64,000 nucleotides of DNA from Ilumatobacteraceae bacterium (GCA_025463305.1 JAOBWK010000097.1:3519-67518), one strand, 5' to 3'. Positions 18,415 to 27,066 are shown, counted from the first letter of the stretch. Notes: generated from the sequence alone by a model not told the origin. Numbers and translations are program-made.

Positions 18415-19586
18415 TGAGCCGCGCCCGCCTGACCGCGGGTGTGATCGCAGCCGTCACCGCGGCCACGATCTCGGCGAGCGTCGGCACCGGCGCGCATGCG
18501 GACGGCGGCGTGCAGCCGTCTGCCGCGGGTGTGTCGGCGCAGGCGGTCCGCACGGATCCACCGGGGCGCACGTTCTCCGTCGCGGCCACGGGCGACGTGC
18601 TCACCGAGGCAGCGGTCAACAACGCTGCGGCCGCGGCCGCCGGGCCCGGTGTGCGCTACGACTTCACCCCGGTGCTCGCGGCCATCGCGCCGGACCTGCA
18701 CCAGGCCGATCTGGCCATCTGCCACATGGAGATCCCCATCGGCGTGCCCGGACAGCGACCTGGCGTGTACGGCCACTCACCGTTCGGCGGCAACCTGATC
18801 GCCGCGCCGTACGAGGTGGCCGACGGGCTGCGCGACGCCGGATACGACCGGTGCAGCACGGCGTCGAACCACAGCAACGATCTCGGGCCGGTCGGCATCG
18901 ACACCACGCTCGACGCGCTCGACGCGGCCGGCATCACCCATGCCGGCACCGCGCGGACGCCGGACGAATCGACGCCCGAGACGTTCGTGGTGAACGGCGT
19001 GCGCGTGGCTCACCTGTCGTACACGACGTACTCGAACACGGTCCTGCCCGCGGATGCCTGGCGCCTGCACTACACGACCGACCCGCAGGACGTGGTCGCC
19101 GATGTGGACGCCGCGCGTGCCGCCGGTGCCGAGGTTGTCATCGTCAGCGTGCACATCTCCCAGGAGCTGCTGACGGCGCCGATCCCCGTCGACCGGGCGT
19201 TCATCACGGCCATCACGCGCGACTCCCACATCGACCTCGTGATCGAGCACGGGCCCCACACGATCCAACCGCTCGAGCAGGTCAACGGCACGTGGGTCTA
19301 CTGGAGCGTCGGCAACCTCGTGTCCGGGATGGGCTGGCACGTGGCCGGCAAGTACGCCGATCCGCGCACCCTCGACGGACTGCTCGCGACCGCCCGCTTC
19401 ACGGAGACCTCGCCGGGTCGGTTCAGCGTCGATCCCACACCGGTGTTGATCTGCGACGAGCACGTCAGCCGCACCGTGTACCCGGTGACGCAGACGCTCG
19501 CCGACCCGTCGATCTCGCCCGATCGCCGCGACCAGCTCGAGCAGTGCCTGGCCCGGTCGCTGCCGGTGGTGCCGAACCTGCGCTGA
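18414..19586 (+). CDS. CapA-like metallophosphoesterase-fold protein, secreted
   Basis: The 390-residue product begins with a signal peptide (MSRARLTAGVIAAVTAATIS, cleavage probably after AHA near residue 28). It continues as a CapA/PgsA-type domain with FSVAATGDVLTE, a central STASNHSNDLG, a glycine turn region, and VIEHGPHTIQPLE with YWSVGNLVSGM. CapA homologs are linked to poly-gamma-glutamate capsule synthesis, but many are isolated and uncharacterised. No pgsBC neighbours occur here. The gene is coupled to the SDR stop by a one-base overlap. An extracytoplasmic hydrolase role is likely. Confidence 0.85.
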   Translation: MSRARLTAGVIAAVTAATISASVGTGAHADGGVQPSAAGVSAQAVRTDPPGRTFSVAATGDVLTEAAVNNAAAAAAGPGVRYDFTPVLAAIAPDLHQADLAICHMEIPIGVPGQRPGVYGHSPFGGNLIAAPYEVADGLRDAGYDRCSTASNHSNDLGPVGIDTTLDALDAAGITHAGTARTPDESTPETFVVNGVRVAHLSYTTYSNTVLPADAWRLHYTTDPQDVVADVDAARAAGAEVVIVSVHISQELLTAPIPVDRAFITAITRDSHIDLVIEHGPHTIQPLEQVNGTWVYWSVGNLVSGMGWHVAGKYADPRTLDGLLATARFTETSPGRFSVDPTPVLICDEHVSRTVYPVTQTLADPSISPDRRDQLEQCLARSLPVVPNLR

Positions 19587-19594
19587 GCGCCCGG

Positions 19595-19650
19595 GATCAG
19601 CCGTCGGGGGATGAGCCGTCACGGGATGAGCCGTCACGGGATGAGCAGCG
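19595..19650. repeat. 15-bp tandem repeat across the quinone oxidoreductase stop codon
   Basis: The unit GATGAGCCGTCACGG occurs perfectly at 19610-19624 and 19625-19639, with a diverged copy at 19595-19609 and a partial copy at 19640-19650. Read on the minus strand, the innermost copy is the last codons and TGA stop of the quinone oxidoreductase, so the stop region has been amplified. Confidence 0.85.
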
Positions 19651-20602
19651 TCTTGCCGATCGTTCGCCGGGCCTCGATCGCGGCGTGCGCATCGGCCGCG
19701 CGGTCGAGCGGGAACCACTGCCCGATCGTCGGCGAGAGCTCACCGTCGGCGGCGAGCGAGAGGGCTCGCTCGACCAGCGCGAAGGTCGCCTCCGGCGTCG
19801 GCGCGAGCGACCACAACGGGATCACGGTGATGCCGCGTTCGACAGCCGTGGCCTGGTCGATGCCGCCGAACCGACCGCTCGCCGCGCCGTGGGGCACGTA
19901 CCGCGAGCCGCCGCGCAACCGCTCGACCAGCACAGGACTGGTGTCGCCACCCACCCCGTCGAACGCGACGTCGACCCCGGCAGGCGTCGCCGCACGCAGC
20001 TGATCGGCCCAGTCGGCGTCGCGGTAGTTGATCGCCGCGTCGGCGCCGAGCCGGCGGGCGAGCTCGAGCTTGTCCGACGCACCCGCGAGCGCGATGACCC
20101 GCGCGCCCGCGCGGGACGCGAGCTGCACGAGCAGGCTGCCCACCCCGCCGCCGGCGGCTGTCACCACCACGGTGTCGCCCCTGCCGATCGCCGCCGCCTC
20201 GGCGAGGGCCAGCGCGGTGCGGCCATCGGCGAGCAGGGCGAGCGCCGTCGTCGGCTCGAGCCCCGCGGGGACGCGGTGCAGATCGTCCACGCCGGCGACC
20301 GCCTGCGTGGCGTAGCCGCCGGTGCCGCCCGTCGACGTCACCACCATCGCGCCGAGCCACGCGGGATCCACGCCATCGCCGACGTCGGCCACCTCGCCGG
20401 CCACGCCGTTGCCGAGCACGAGCGGGAACGGCCCGGGCGAGCGCGGCGAGGTGCCCGCCCGCATCTGCGTCTCGATGAACGTGATGCCCGAGGCGTGCAC
20501 GTCGACGACGACCTGGCCCGGACCGGGTGTGAGGTTGGGCAGCTCGATCACCTCGAGCACCTCGGGTGGTCCCGGCTGCGTCGCGATGACAGCGCGCATC
20601 AT
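19634..20602 (-). CDS. Quinone oxidoreductase / zinc-independent MDR-family dehydrogenase
   Basis: The 322-residue medium-chain reductase has the GroES-like N-terminus (MRAVIATQPGPPEVLEVIEL) and the NADPH motif AAGGGVGSLLVQLA near residue 155. It keeps the general GD-V and VAFDGVGG elements but lacks the structural zinc cysteines, as in QOR-type quinone oxidoreductases. It starts seven bases after the FMN reductase stop on the same strand. Both genes probably respond to the SoxR promoter at 21.2 kb. Its likely role is reduction of quinones or enones during redox-cycling stress. Confidence 0.88.
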   Translation of the reverse strand: MMRAVIATQPGPPEVLEVIELPNLTPGPGQVVVDVHASGITFIETQMRAGTSPRSPGPFPLVLGNGVAGEVADVGDGVDPAWLGAMVVTSTGGTGGYATQAVAGVDDLHRVPAGLEPTTALALLADGRTALALAEAAAIGRGDTVVVTAAGGGVGSLLVQLASRAGARVIALAGASDKLELARRLGADAAINYRDADWADQLRAATPAGVDVAFDGVGGDTSPVLVERLRGGSRYVPHGAASGRFGGIDQATAVERGITVIPLWSLAPTPEATFALVERALSLAADGELSPTIGQWFPLDRAADAHAAIEARRTIGKTLLIP

Positions 20603-20609
20603 CGCCCGA

Positions 20610-21206
20610 TCACCAGGCCGCGTGCTCGAGTTCGGCGGCGTCCGCCGCCTTCGCGGCGCGCAGGGCCGTGGCCCACCACCGGAGGTCGTCGAGCATCGTC
20701 GCGACGGCCGCCTCCGCCATCGCCGGGTTCACCAGGTTGCCGTCGGCATCGAACTGCTGCCACGGACCCTGGAAGCTCACCGTGTCGCGAATGGTCGCGA
20801 CGTGCAGCTCGGCGAACACCTGGCGCAGGTGCTCCACCGCGCGGAGGCCGCCCGAGATCCCGCCGTACGAGACGAAGCCCAGCGGCTTGCGCTTCCACTC
20901 CGGGTTGGCGAGGTCGATGGCGTGCTTCAGCGACGCCGGGTAGCTGTGGTTGTACTCGGGCGTCACCACCACGAATGCCTCGGCCGCGTCGATCCGCTCG
21001 CGGTACGCATCGAGCGCCGGATGGTCGGCCTTGGTGAAGTGCACCGGCAGATCGAGCGCGGCGACGTCGATCACGTCCACGTCGAACGCGCCGTGCCGGC
21101 GGGCGTGGGCGATGAACCAGTTCGCGACGACGTCGGCGTAGCGGCCCTCGCGGGTGCTGCCGATGATGATGCCGAGCCGAAGGGGATCAGTGAGTGATGG
21201 GGTCAT
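20610..21206 (-). CDS. NADPH-dependent FMN reductase
   Basis: The 198-residue flavodoxin-like protein has the FMN phosphate loop LGIIIGSTREGR at the N-terminus, TPEYNHSYPASLKHAID in the middle and GFVSYGGISGG, all typical of NADPH-dependent FMN/quinone reductases. ATG 21206 lies only about two bases downstream of the predicted transcription start of the SoxR promoter, so its mRNA is probably leaderless. It is divergent from the soxR-like gene and leads a two-gene operon with the quinone oxidoreductase, consistent with defence against redox-cycling compounds. Confidence 0.9.
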   Translation of the reverse strand: MTPSLTDPLRLGIIIGSTREGRYADVVANWFIAHARRHGAFDVDVIDVAALDLPVHFTKADHPALDAYRERIDAAEAFVVVTPEYNHSYPASLKHAIDLANPEWKRKPLGFVSYGGISGGLRAVEHLRQVFAELHVATIRDTVSFQGPWQQFDADGNLVNPAMAEAAVATMLDDLRWWATALRAAKAADAAELEHAAW

Positions 21207-21214
21207 GACCGGTC

Positions 21215-21245
21215 ACGGTAAATGCTCAAGTTCACTTGAGGTCAA
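21215..21245 (-). promoter_or_regulatory. SoxR-type promoter of the FMN reductase operon
   Basis: On the minus strand, a -35 element TTGACC (21240-21245) and a -10 element TACCGT (21215-21220) are separated by 19 bases. The stretched spacer is characteristic of MerR/SoxR-activated promoters. The spacer carries the dyad CTCAAGT-TC-ACTTGAG (plus strand 21225-21240), close to the enterobacterial sox box. The soxR-like gene begins at 21272 on the other strand. Confidence 0.85.
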
Positions 21246-21271
21246 GCTCCATTCGGCGTAACCTGCGTCAC

Positions 21272-21757
21272 ATGCCGATCGCGCTCCCCACCGACGAGCT
21301 GACCATCGGCGCGCTGAGCGAGCGAACCGGTGTCGCCAGCTCCGCGCTGCGGTTCTATGAGGCCGAAGGCCTCATCGTGTCGACGCGCACCGATGGCGGC
21401 CAGCGTCGCTACCACCGTGAGACGCTGCGCCGCGTGTCCTTCGTGAAGATCGCCCAGATGGTGGGGCTGAGCCTCGAGGAGATCCGTGCCGCGCTCGCGT
21501 CGCTCCCGGATGGCCGCACGCCGACGGAGCAGGACTGGGCGGAGCTCTCGGCGTCGTGGCGGCCGCGCCTCGACGAGCACATCGCGATGATGACCCGGAT
21601 GCGCGACCGGCTCACCGCGTGCATCGGCTGCGGCTGCCTGTCATTGCGGGTCTGCGCGATGTTCAACCCGGACGACGTCGCCGGCGGCCGCGGCCCGGGA
21701 GCGCAGTACATCACCGGCGATCCCGTCAGCAGGCCACGCCCCGCTCGAAAGCGGTGA
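21272..21757 (+). CDS. soxR: Redox-sensitive MerR-family regulator SoxR
   Basis: The 161-residue regulator has an N-terminal MerR helix-turn-helix (LTIGALSERTGVASSALRFY, then EAEGLI), a dimerisation helix and the SoxR iron-sulfur motif CIGCGCLSLRVC. The motif spacing C-x2-C-x-C-x5-C holds a [2Fe-2S] cluster. Oxidation of the cluster by redox-active compounds activates target promoters. ATG 21272 gives a standard SoxR N-terminus. The gene is divergent from the FMN reductase, with its target dyad in the 65-base gap. As in other actinobacteria, it probably controls oxidoreductases directly rather than through soxS. Confidence 0.95.
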   Translation: MPIALPTDELTIGALSERTGVASSALRFYEAEGLIVSTRTDGGQRRYHRETLRRVSFVKIAQMVGLSLEEIRAALASLPDGRTPTEQDWAELSASWRPRLDEHIAMMTRMRDRLTACIGCGCLSLRVCAMFNPDDVAGGRGPGAQYITGDPVSRPRPARKR

Positions 21758-21838
21758 CTGCGTCACCGGGTCGCGGCGTCGGTGCAACGTAGGGGTTTCC
21801 CCGATTCGCCGTTCACCGTGTCGTGGTGGAATCAGGCC

Positions 21839-23806
21839 ATGATCTCCGAGCCATCGATCACTGTGCCTCGCCGCGGTGCGCGTCGTGCGGGCGCGCTCAT
21901 GACCCTCGTCCTGCTGACCGGGGCGACGGCGTGCACGTCGTCGAACAACGGGGTCACCCGCACGAAGGCCGACGCGACGACGCAGAGCACTCCGGGCACG
22001 GCCGACTCGGCCACGTCCGCTGCAGCACCCCCCTCGGCACCCGACACCGAACCGGCGGACACCACCGCCGACACGTCGACCTCCGACTCGGCGGCGCCGC
22101 CCGACGTCACCCCGTTGTCCGATGCAGGCATCCAGATCGTGTCGTCGGAGGCCGACGCAGGGAACGGGGCTCCATTGCGGCTGACCACCGTGCAGGCCGA
22201 TCGGCTCGCCGCCGACACCGATCCGGGAGCGGGCATGCTCGGCAGCGAGCTCGACGCGCTCGCGCCCGTGCCCGCTGGGGTTCCGCCGGCGAGCTACCTG
22301 CTCGCCGGTTGGGTCTCGGCGGGCACGTCCCCGGCGGCCGCGACCGTTCGCGGTTGGATGGGCGATCAAGACTGGACGATGGCCCCGACGATCCAGTTCC
22401 CGCTTGCGGCGGTGGCGATGTTCGTCAACGAGATGGCCGCGAACACCAGCCAGTTGCCGGCTGCGCCTGCCGACACGACCGGCTCGGCCGACACCACTGC
22501 CGCCACCGATGCGACCGGTTCTTCCGACACCACGCCCGCCACGGACGCTCCGGCCACCGACTCCAGCACGGTCGGCACACCGGCCGGGTTCGTCGCCAAC
22601 CGGCCCGCCGGTCCGCTCGATTCCCCGTGCAGCGCGGTGACGGGCTTCTTGAGCTCGGTGATCGACGGGCTGTTCGACGCTCTCAAGGTCAACCCGCTCA
22701 CCGGCGGCGACGGGGGGTTCTTCGACACCGCGACCAGTGTGCTGGCGTTCGCCTGGGACGTCGCGCTCGACCTGGCCAAGGGAGCGATCGAGGGTCTGGT
22801 CAAGTCGTTGACAGCACCGATCTTCAACGCGATCCGCACTGCGGTCGCAGCCCTCGGCGCGGCGACGGTCGTCGTGTCCTACTTCAAGGACCAGTCGCTC
22901 GATGTCGCCCTGGAGACTCCACAGACGAGCCGCGATCAGTACCCCTTCGCGGTCGGTGCCGGTGCGGATGTCACGGGCAAGTTCGTCGCCACGGGCCACG
23001 CGCTCTCGGACGACTGGCCGGCTGCCATCGTCGACTGCGCGGCGGTTGCAGGCGCGAAGCTGCCGCAGCTGATCAAGCCCGGCAGCCCGGCGAACTGGAC
23101 GGTGGATGGATCCGTGATCGTGCCTGGTCAGTTGAACGGAACGGTCGGCGCAGACAACACCGCAACGCTGTCGTTCACGACGGGCCGCGAATCCGACGAC
23201 GACGCCGACGGTGATCCCGTCTACGCCTATGCGTACGCGACCGTCTCGATCCCGCGCAAGGAGGTCGAGGACTTCCTCCGCCTCGCCGAGGCGCAGATCA
23301 ACGGTGTGCGCGCCCAGCTGCTCGGTCTCGTGCCGAAGATCGCCCAGCCGGCCGTGAACAACCTCCTCGCACAGACCGTGGACCCCACCATCAAGGAGGT
23401 CAGCGCCGAGATCGCCGGATCGGTCGGCGGCCCGTTGGCGGTGAAGGGCACGGGTTACGTGCTCGTGCTGCACCACGACCCGCCGGACACGACACTCCCG
23501 ACGGAGCCATCGACGCCCCCGAGCGAGCCCGATGACGGTGGCGACTTCTGCGCCCAGTACACCGACCTCTTCAACTGGACCGCCGCCAACCAGGGCGCCG
23601 ACCTCACCGCGTTCGGTGCCGAGGTCGCTCGCCGGCTCACGGCCATGCGACCGTCGGCGCCCGACGACCTGCTGCCCTCGGTCGATGCCGAGCTCGACAT
23701 CTACAGCGCCCTCGCTGCCGGTGCCGGGCCGGCGGAACTGGAGACGAAGGCCCAGGCGCTGGCGACGGCCGCCAAGGTGCTCGGCACCTACTGCGGGCTC
23801 GGCTGA
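21839..23806 (+). CDS. Large secreted lipoprotein of unknown function
   Basis: The 655-residue protein starts at ATG 21839. It has a basic N-terminus, a hydrophobic stretch ALMTLVLLTGATAC ending in a probable lipobox Cys near residue 28, and a Ser/Thr/Ala/Asp-rich linker. A second Thr/Asp-rich linker (DTTGSADTTAATDATGSSDT) lies near residue 215. Between them and beyond are mostly alpha-helical and small-residue segments with no family I recognise. The C-terminal 90 residues (DFCAQYTDLFNW to TYCGLG) have a Cys near each end and may be an independent helical domain. It is probably surface-anchored. Confidence 0.7.
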   Translation: MISEPSITVPRRGARRAGALMTLVLLTGATACTSSNNGVTRTKADATTQSTPGTADSATSAAAPPSAPDTEPADTTADTSTSDSAAPPDVTPLSDAGIQIVSSEADAGNGAPLRLTTVQADRLAADTDPGAGMLGSELDALAPVPAGVPPASYLLAGWVSAGTSPAAATVRGWMGDQDWTMAPTIQFPLAAVAMFVNEMAANTSQLPAAPADTTGSADTTAATDATGSSDTTPATDAPATDSSTVGTPAGFVANRPAGPLDSPCSAVTGFLSSVIDGLFDALKVNPLTGGDGGFFDTATSVLAFAWDVALDLAKGAIEGLVKSLTAPIFNAIRTAVAALGAATVVVSYFKDQSLDVALETPQTSRDQYPFAVGAGADVTGKFVATGHALSDDWPAAIVDCAAVAGAKLPQLIKPGSPANWTVDGSVIVPGQLNGTVGADNTATLSFTTGRESDDDADGDPVYAYAYATVSIPRKEVEDFLRLAEAQINGVRAQLLGLVPKIAQPAVNNLLAQTVDPTIKEVSAEIAGSVGGPLAVKGTGYVLVLHHDPPDTTLPTEPSTPPSEPDDGGDFCAQYTDLFNWTAANQGADLTAFGAEVARRLTAMRPSAPDDLLPSVDAELDIYSALAAGAGPAELETKAQALATAAKVLGTYCGLG

Positions 23807-23824
23807 TCCAGCACGCGGCCGCGG

Positions 23825-25021
23825 TCAGTCGGCGAGGGCTTGGTAGGTCGACGTCCAGAAGTCGAGGTAGCCGGTCCACGTCAGCGGTGGGCCGAGGCGT
23901 TGCGGCATGAAGATGGCCGTGAGGTCCTCGCGCGGATCGTTGCCCCACGAGGTGTTGAACGCGCCGTCCCATCCGTAACGACCCGGGCTGGCGGCGATGC
24001 CGGTGCGCCGGGTGACCATGCTCAGGCCGAAGCCCCAGCTGAACGTGTCCCAGAAGGCCGGAAGAAACGGTGATCGAGCCTGCTGCTCAGCGGTGAGCTG
24101 ATCGGCCGTCATCGCCTCGATCGACGCGCGGGACACGAGGCGCTGGCCGTCGTGCACGCCGCCGTTGGCGAGCAGCCGAGCGAACGCGTGGTAGTCATCG
24201 ACGGTCGAGACCAGGCCGCCGCCGCCCGACGGGAACGCTGGCCGCGATCCCCACTGCGTGTCGTCGCTGCCATCGAACAGCCGCACCTCGCCGGCCGGCG
24301 GGACGGGAACGTACGCGCTGGCCAGTCGATCACGCTTCTCGACCGGCACGCTGAACCCGGTGTCGACCATGCCCAGTGGATCGAAGATCCGCTCGCGGAG
24401 AAACGTCTCCAACGGCTGGCCGCTGGCACGCGCGATGAGCACGCCGAGCAGCTCCGATCCGGTGTTGTAGCGCCACACCTCGCCCGGCTGATCCATCAGC
24501 GGCAGCGTCCCGAACCGGCGCATCCACTCGTCGGGACCATGCGGGGTGTGCGGCCCGAACGACTGCAGCTGCAGCTCGGCGATGGCGGTCTGGATCGGCG
24601 GCGGCGTGGTCTGGCCGATCAGCATCCCCGAGCCCATCCGGAACGTGAGCAGGTCGCGCACGCTGATCGGTCGCTTCGCCGGAACCGTGTCGTCGAGCGG
24701 CCCGTCGAGACGGGTGAGCACCCGTCGATCGGCGAGCTCGGGCAGCAACCGATCGACCGGTTCGTCGAGGCGGATGACGCACTCCTCGAGCAGCATCATC
24801 GTCGCCAGCGCGGTGATGGGCTTGGTCATCGACGCGATCCGGAAGATGGTGTCGCGCTGCATCGGCGTGCCGCCGAACGACCGCGCCCCGATGACGTCGA
24901 CGTGCGCCTCGCCGTGGCGGCTGAGCAGGGTGACGATGCCCGGCACCTCGCCGCGCTCGACGAATCCGGCCATCACCTCGTGCATGCGGACCAGTCGCTC
25001 CGCCGAGAACCCGGATGCCAT
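23825..25021 (-). CDS. Serine hydrolase, beta-lactamase class C-like
   Basis: The 398-residue protein carries the penicillin-binding fold motifs: SMTK with Ser 64 and Lys 67, YNTG as the YxN motif near residue 185, and a C-terminal GWDGAFNTSW segment in place of the KTG triad. It lacks a signal peptide and is probably cytoplasmic, like EstB-type esterases and 6-aminohexanoate hydrolases of this family. It is convergent with the lipoprotein gene and lies just downstream of tRNA-Ser on the same strand. The substrate is unknown. Confidence 0.88.
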   Translation of the reverse strand: MASGFSAERLVRMHEVMAGFVERGEVPGIVTLLSRHGEAHVDVIGARSFGGTPMQRDTIFRIASMTKPITALATMMLLEECVIRLDEPVDRLLPELADRRVLTRLDGPLDDTVPAKRPISVRDLLTFRMGSGMLIGQTTPPPIQTAIAELQLQSFGPHTPHGPDEWMRRFGTLPLMDQPGEVWRYNTGSELLGVLIARASGQPLETFLRERIFDPLGMVDTGFSVPVEKRDRLASAYVPVPPAGEVRLFDGSDDTQWGSRPAFPSGGGGLVSTVDDYHAFARLLANGGVHDGQRLVSRASIEAMTADQLTAEQQARSPFLPAFWDTFSWGFGLSMVTRRTGIAASPGRYGWDGAFNTSWGNDPREDLTAIFMPQRLGPPLTWTGYLDFWTSTYQALAD

Positions 25022-25054
25022 GCCTGCCTCCTCGCCTGAGCTCGAGACCGAGAG

Positions 25055-25137
25055 CGGAACGAGAGGGATTTGAACCCCCGGGGCGTGAACCCTTCCGCTT
25101 TCAAGGCGGATGCATTTGGCCGCTCTGCCATCGTTCC
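25055..25137 (-). tRNA. tRNA-Ser (anticodon TGA)
   Basis: On the minus strand the acceptor arms GGAACGA and TCGTTCC pair with discriminator G. The anticodon loop CTTGAAA is flanked by TCCGC/GCGGA. The variable arm is long, as in serine tRNAs, and the T-loop reads TTCAAAT. No CCA is encoded. Confidence 0.95.
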
Positions 25138-25199
25138 GCCCGACACGATATCGCGAGGCTCGGGCAACCCAGGGTGGCGAACATCCGTAGTGTGAGCGG

Positions 25200-26021
25200 A
25201 TGGTCGACGACGCGCACGATCTGGTCCCACTCGATCACGCGGTGGTCGAGCGCGTCATCCGTCGGGCGGTCGAGATCGCCGGGCCGATCCTGCCCGACGA
25301 TCCGTCGTCGGCTGCGGGCATCAGCCGCGCTGCGCTCGTCGCGGCCGCCGACGAGGTCGGCCTTCCCGCAGTCGCGGTGCTGCGGTCGATCGCGGCCGAG
25401 CACCTCGGCGAGCTGCCGCCGCGCCGGCTGGTCGACCGGATCGTCGGCGTCGCCGTCGTCGCGGTCGACGACGAGATCGCCGGGTCGGCCGACGACGTGC
25501 TCGCGCGCATCGACGCGTGGCTCGTCGAAGGCCACCACCGCCGACGCGACCGGGTGCGCAACGGGCGCGGCGACTGGAGCAAGCGCTCGGGTCTCGTCGG
25601 CCTGACGATGCGCAAGATGCGCAAGGCGACGGGCGAGGGCGGGCTCAGCCACTACCAGCACGTGGCTGCCGTCGCCGAGGAGATCGGCACCGGGTCGACC
25701 GCCGTGCGCATCACCGTCGATCGCCAGGGCGAGCGCAACATGGCGGCGGCCGGCGGCGCCGTGGTCGTCGTCGGTGGGATCGGTGGCGTGGCGGCCGCTG
25801 CGGCCGGACCGCTGGTGCTGGTGGCCGCGCCGTTCGTGGTGATCGGTGGCGTCGGTGTCGCGCTGACCGGCCGCCGACGCGCGCGACGCACGGCGATGGA
25901 GGTCGAACGTCTGCTCGAGGCCGTGGCCGATCACCACTCGCCGACCCGTCTGCGCGCCGATGTGGCCCAACGGGTGATCGGGCGACGTTCCTCCATTGGC
26001 CGGGGCAGCAGCGCTGACTAA
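25200..26021 (+). CDS. Hypothetical protein with C-terminal membrane hairpin
   Basis: The 273-residue product is soluble and helical in its first two thirds. It then has two adjacent hydrophobic stretches near residues 180-200 and 203-222 (GGAVVVVGGIGGVAAAAAG and LVLVAAPFVVIGGVG) and a basic C-terminal tail. Segments such as RNGRGDWSKRSGLVGLTMRK are rich in Arg and Lys. I do not recognise the family. GTG/ATG context: ATG 25200 follows GTGAGCGG, with no strong ribosome site. It stands alone between tRNA-Ser(TGA) and the DUF1989 gene. Confidence 0.7.
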   Translation: MVDDAHDLVPLDHAVVERVIRRAVEIAGPILPDDPSSAAGISRAALVAAADEVGLPAVAVLRSIAAEHLGELPPRRLVDRIVGVAVVAVDDEIAGSADDVLARIDAWLVEGHHRRRDRVRNGRGDWSKRSGLVGLTMRKMRKATGEGGLSHYQHVAAVAEEIGTGSTAVRITVDRQGERNMAAAGGAVVVVGGIGGVAAAAAGPLVLVAAPFVVIGGVGVALTGRRRARRTAMEVERLLEAVADHHSPTRLRADVAQRVIGRRSSIGRGSSAD

Positions 26022-26081
26022 CCTGCGGACGCACCGCCGTCCCGACTGGGCGGCGCGACCAGCGCCCCGGAGGTTCCGCTC

Positions 26082-26675
26082 ATGCTCCAGACCGTTCCCG
26101 CTCGCCGTGGCAAGGCCGTCCGGCTCGCCGCCGGCGAGGCCATCAAGATCATCAACACCCACGGCACCCAGGTCGTCGACTTCTGGGCGTTCACCACGAA
26201 CATGCAGACCGAGTTCGTCGGGATGGAGCAGAGCCGGGCGACGTGGACGCACCTGTTCCCGCGCGTCGGCGATCCGCTGTACACGAACCACCGCCGGCCG
26301 CTGCTGATCCTCGAGGAGGACACCTCGCCTGGTCGTCACGACACGCTGATGGCGCCGTGCGACAACGATCGCTACGGCCTCCTCGGCTGCACCGATTACC
26401 ACGACAACTGCCGCGACAACATGCACGCCGCGCTGGCCGAGCTCGGTGTGTACGTGCCGTACACGCCCGGCTCGCTGAACGTCTTCATGAACATCCCGTG
26501 GTCCGAGGACGGCGGCCTGGCGTTCGAGCCTGCGCTGAGCAAGCCCGGTGACTACGTGATCTTCCGCGCCGTGCTCGACTGCATCGCGGTGATGTCGGCG
26601 TGCCCACAGGACATCCTCACGATCAACAGCCAGGCGCCGACCGAGGCCCACTTCGAGGTGCTCCCGGCCGCGTGA
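26082..26675 (+). CDS. DUF1989 (urea carboxylase-associated) family protein
   Basis: The 197-residue protein matches the DUF1989 family, often labelled urea-carboxylase-associated. Recognisable segments are PARRGKAVRLAAGEAIKI, NTHGTQVVDFWAF, DTLMAPCDNDRYGLLG, YHDNCRDNMHAAL and the C-terminal SACPQDILTIN. Conserved Cys and His residues suggest a metal or cofactor site. No urea carboxylase or allophanate hydrolase genes are nearby, so the function here is open. The gene is monocistronic, 60 bases after the membrane-hairpin protein and about 65 bases before tRNA-Ser(GCT). Confidence 0.85.
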   Translation: MLQTVPARRGKAVRLAAGEAIKIINTHGTQVVDFWAFTTNMQTEFVGMEQSRATWTHLFPRVGDPLYTNHRRPLLILEEDTSPGRHDTLMAPCDNDRYGLLGCTDYHDNCRDNMHAALAELGVYVPYTPGSLNVFMNIPWSEDGGLAFEPALSKPGDYVIFRAVLDCIAVMSACPQDILTINSQAPTEAHFEVLPAA

Positions 26676-26740
26676 GGCCCACCGAAGAGGTGCCATTTTG
26701 CTGATGGATGCGGGCGAGCCGCACGGATAGCATGTCGAGC

Positions 26741-26830
26741 GGAGAGCTGCCAGAGCGGCCGAATGGGGCACCCTGCTAAGGTGTTGATGGTTTCGGCCAT
26801 CCGTGGGTTCAAATCCCACGCTCTCCGCCA
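26741..26830 (+). tRNA. tRNA-Ser (anticodon GCT), CCA encoded
   Basis: The acceptor arms GGAGAGC and GCTCTCC pair with discriminator G, followed by encoded CCA at 26828-26830. The anticodon loop CTGCTAA carries GCT. A long variable arm and the T-loop TTCAAAT complete a class II serine tRNA. A strong terminator follows at 26836. Confidence 0.95.
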
Positions 26831-26835
26831 TCGTC

Positions 26836-26878
26836 ACGAACCCCGGGCAGCTGCAGCGGCCCGGGGTTCGTCATTTTT
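26836..26878 (+). terminator. Rho-independent terminator after tRNA-Ser
   Basis: A 13-base-pair GC-rich stem pairs 26836-26848 (ACGAACCCCGGGC) with 26859-26871. A ten-base loop separates the arms, and a CATTTTT tract follows. Confidence 0.9.
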
Positions 26879-26983
26879 CGGCCATCGGTCGCGCGCCGTC
26901 GTGCCTGGTGGGCGCGCTCATGTTGCAATCTCATGACAGGACGTGTAGAACTTTCGTCAAGAAGCCATGCGATTGCTCGTGTG

Positions 26984-27004
26984 GGGGGCGGACGATTCGC
27001 CCCC
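26984..27004 (+). promoter_or_regulatory. Hairpin in the leader of the LysM gene
   Basis: GGGGGCG (26984-26990) and CGCCCCC (26998-27004) form a seven-base-pair stem with a seven-base loop, about 60 bases upstream of the start. The 236-base leader (26831-27066) otherwise shows no recognised riboswitch motif. Confidence 0.45.
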
Positions 27005-27066
27005 TCATCGCCTGCAGCAGGTCCCATCAGTTCGGGCCCGGCCGTGGACGTGAAAGGGAAGAACGA

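Noticed and set aside
25055..26830. The two tRNA-Ser genes as ends of an inserted element
   Set aside because: They have different anticodons, lie on opposite strands, and show no integrase or matching direct repeats between them.
26831..27066. c-di-AMP (ydaO-type) riboswitch upstream of the LysM gene
   Set aside because: Such riboswitches often precede wall-remodelling genes in actinobacteria, but the conserved internal motifs are not visible. Only a simple GC-rich hairpin is present.
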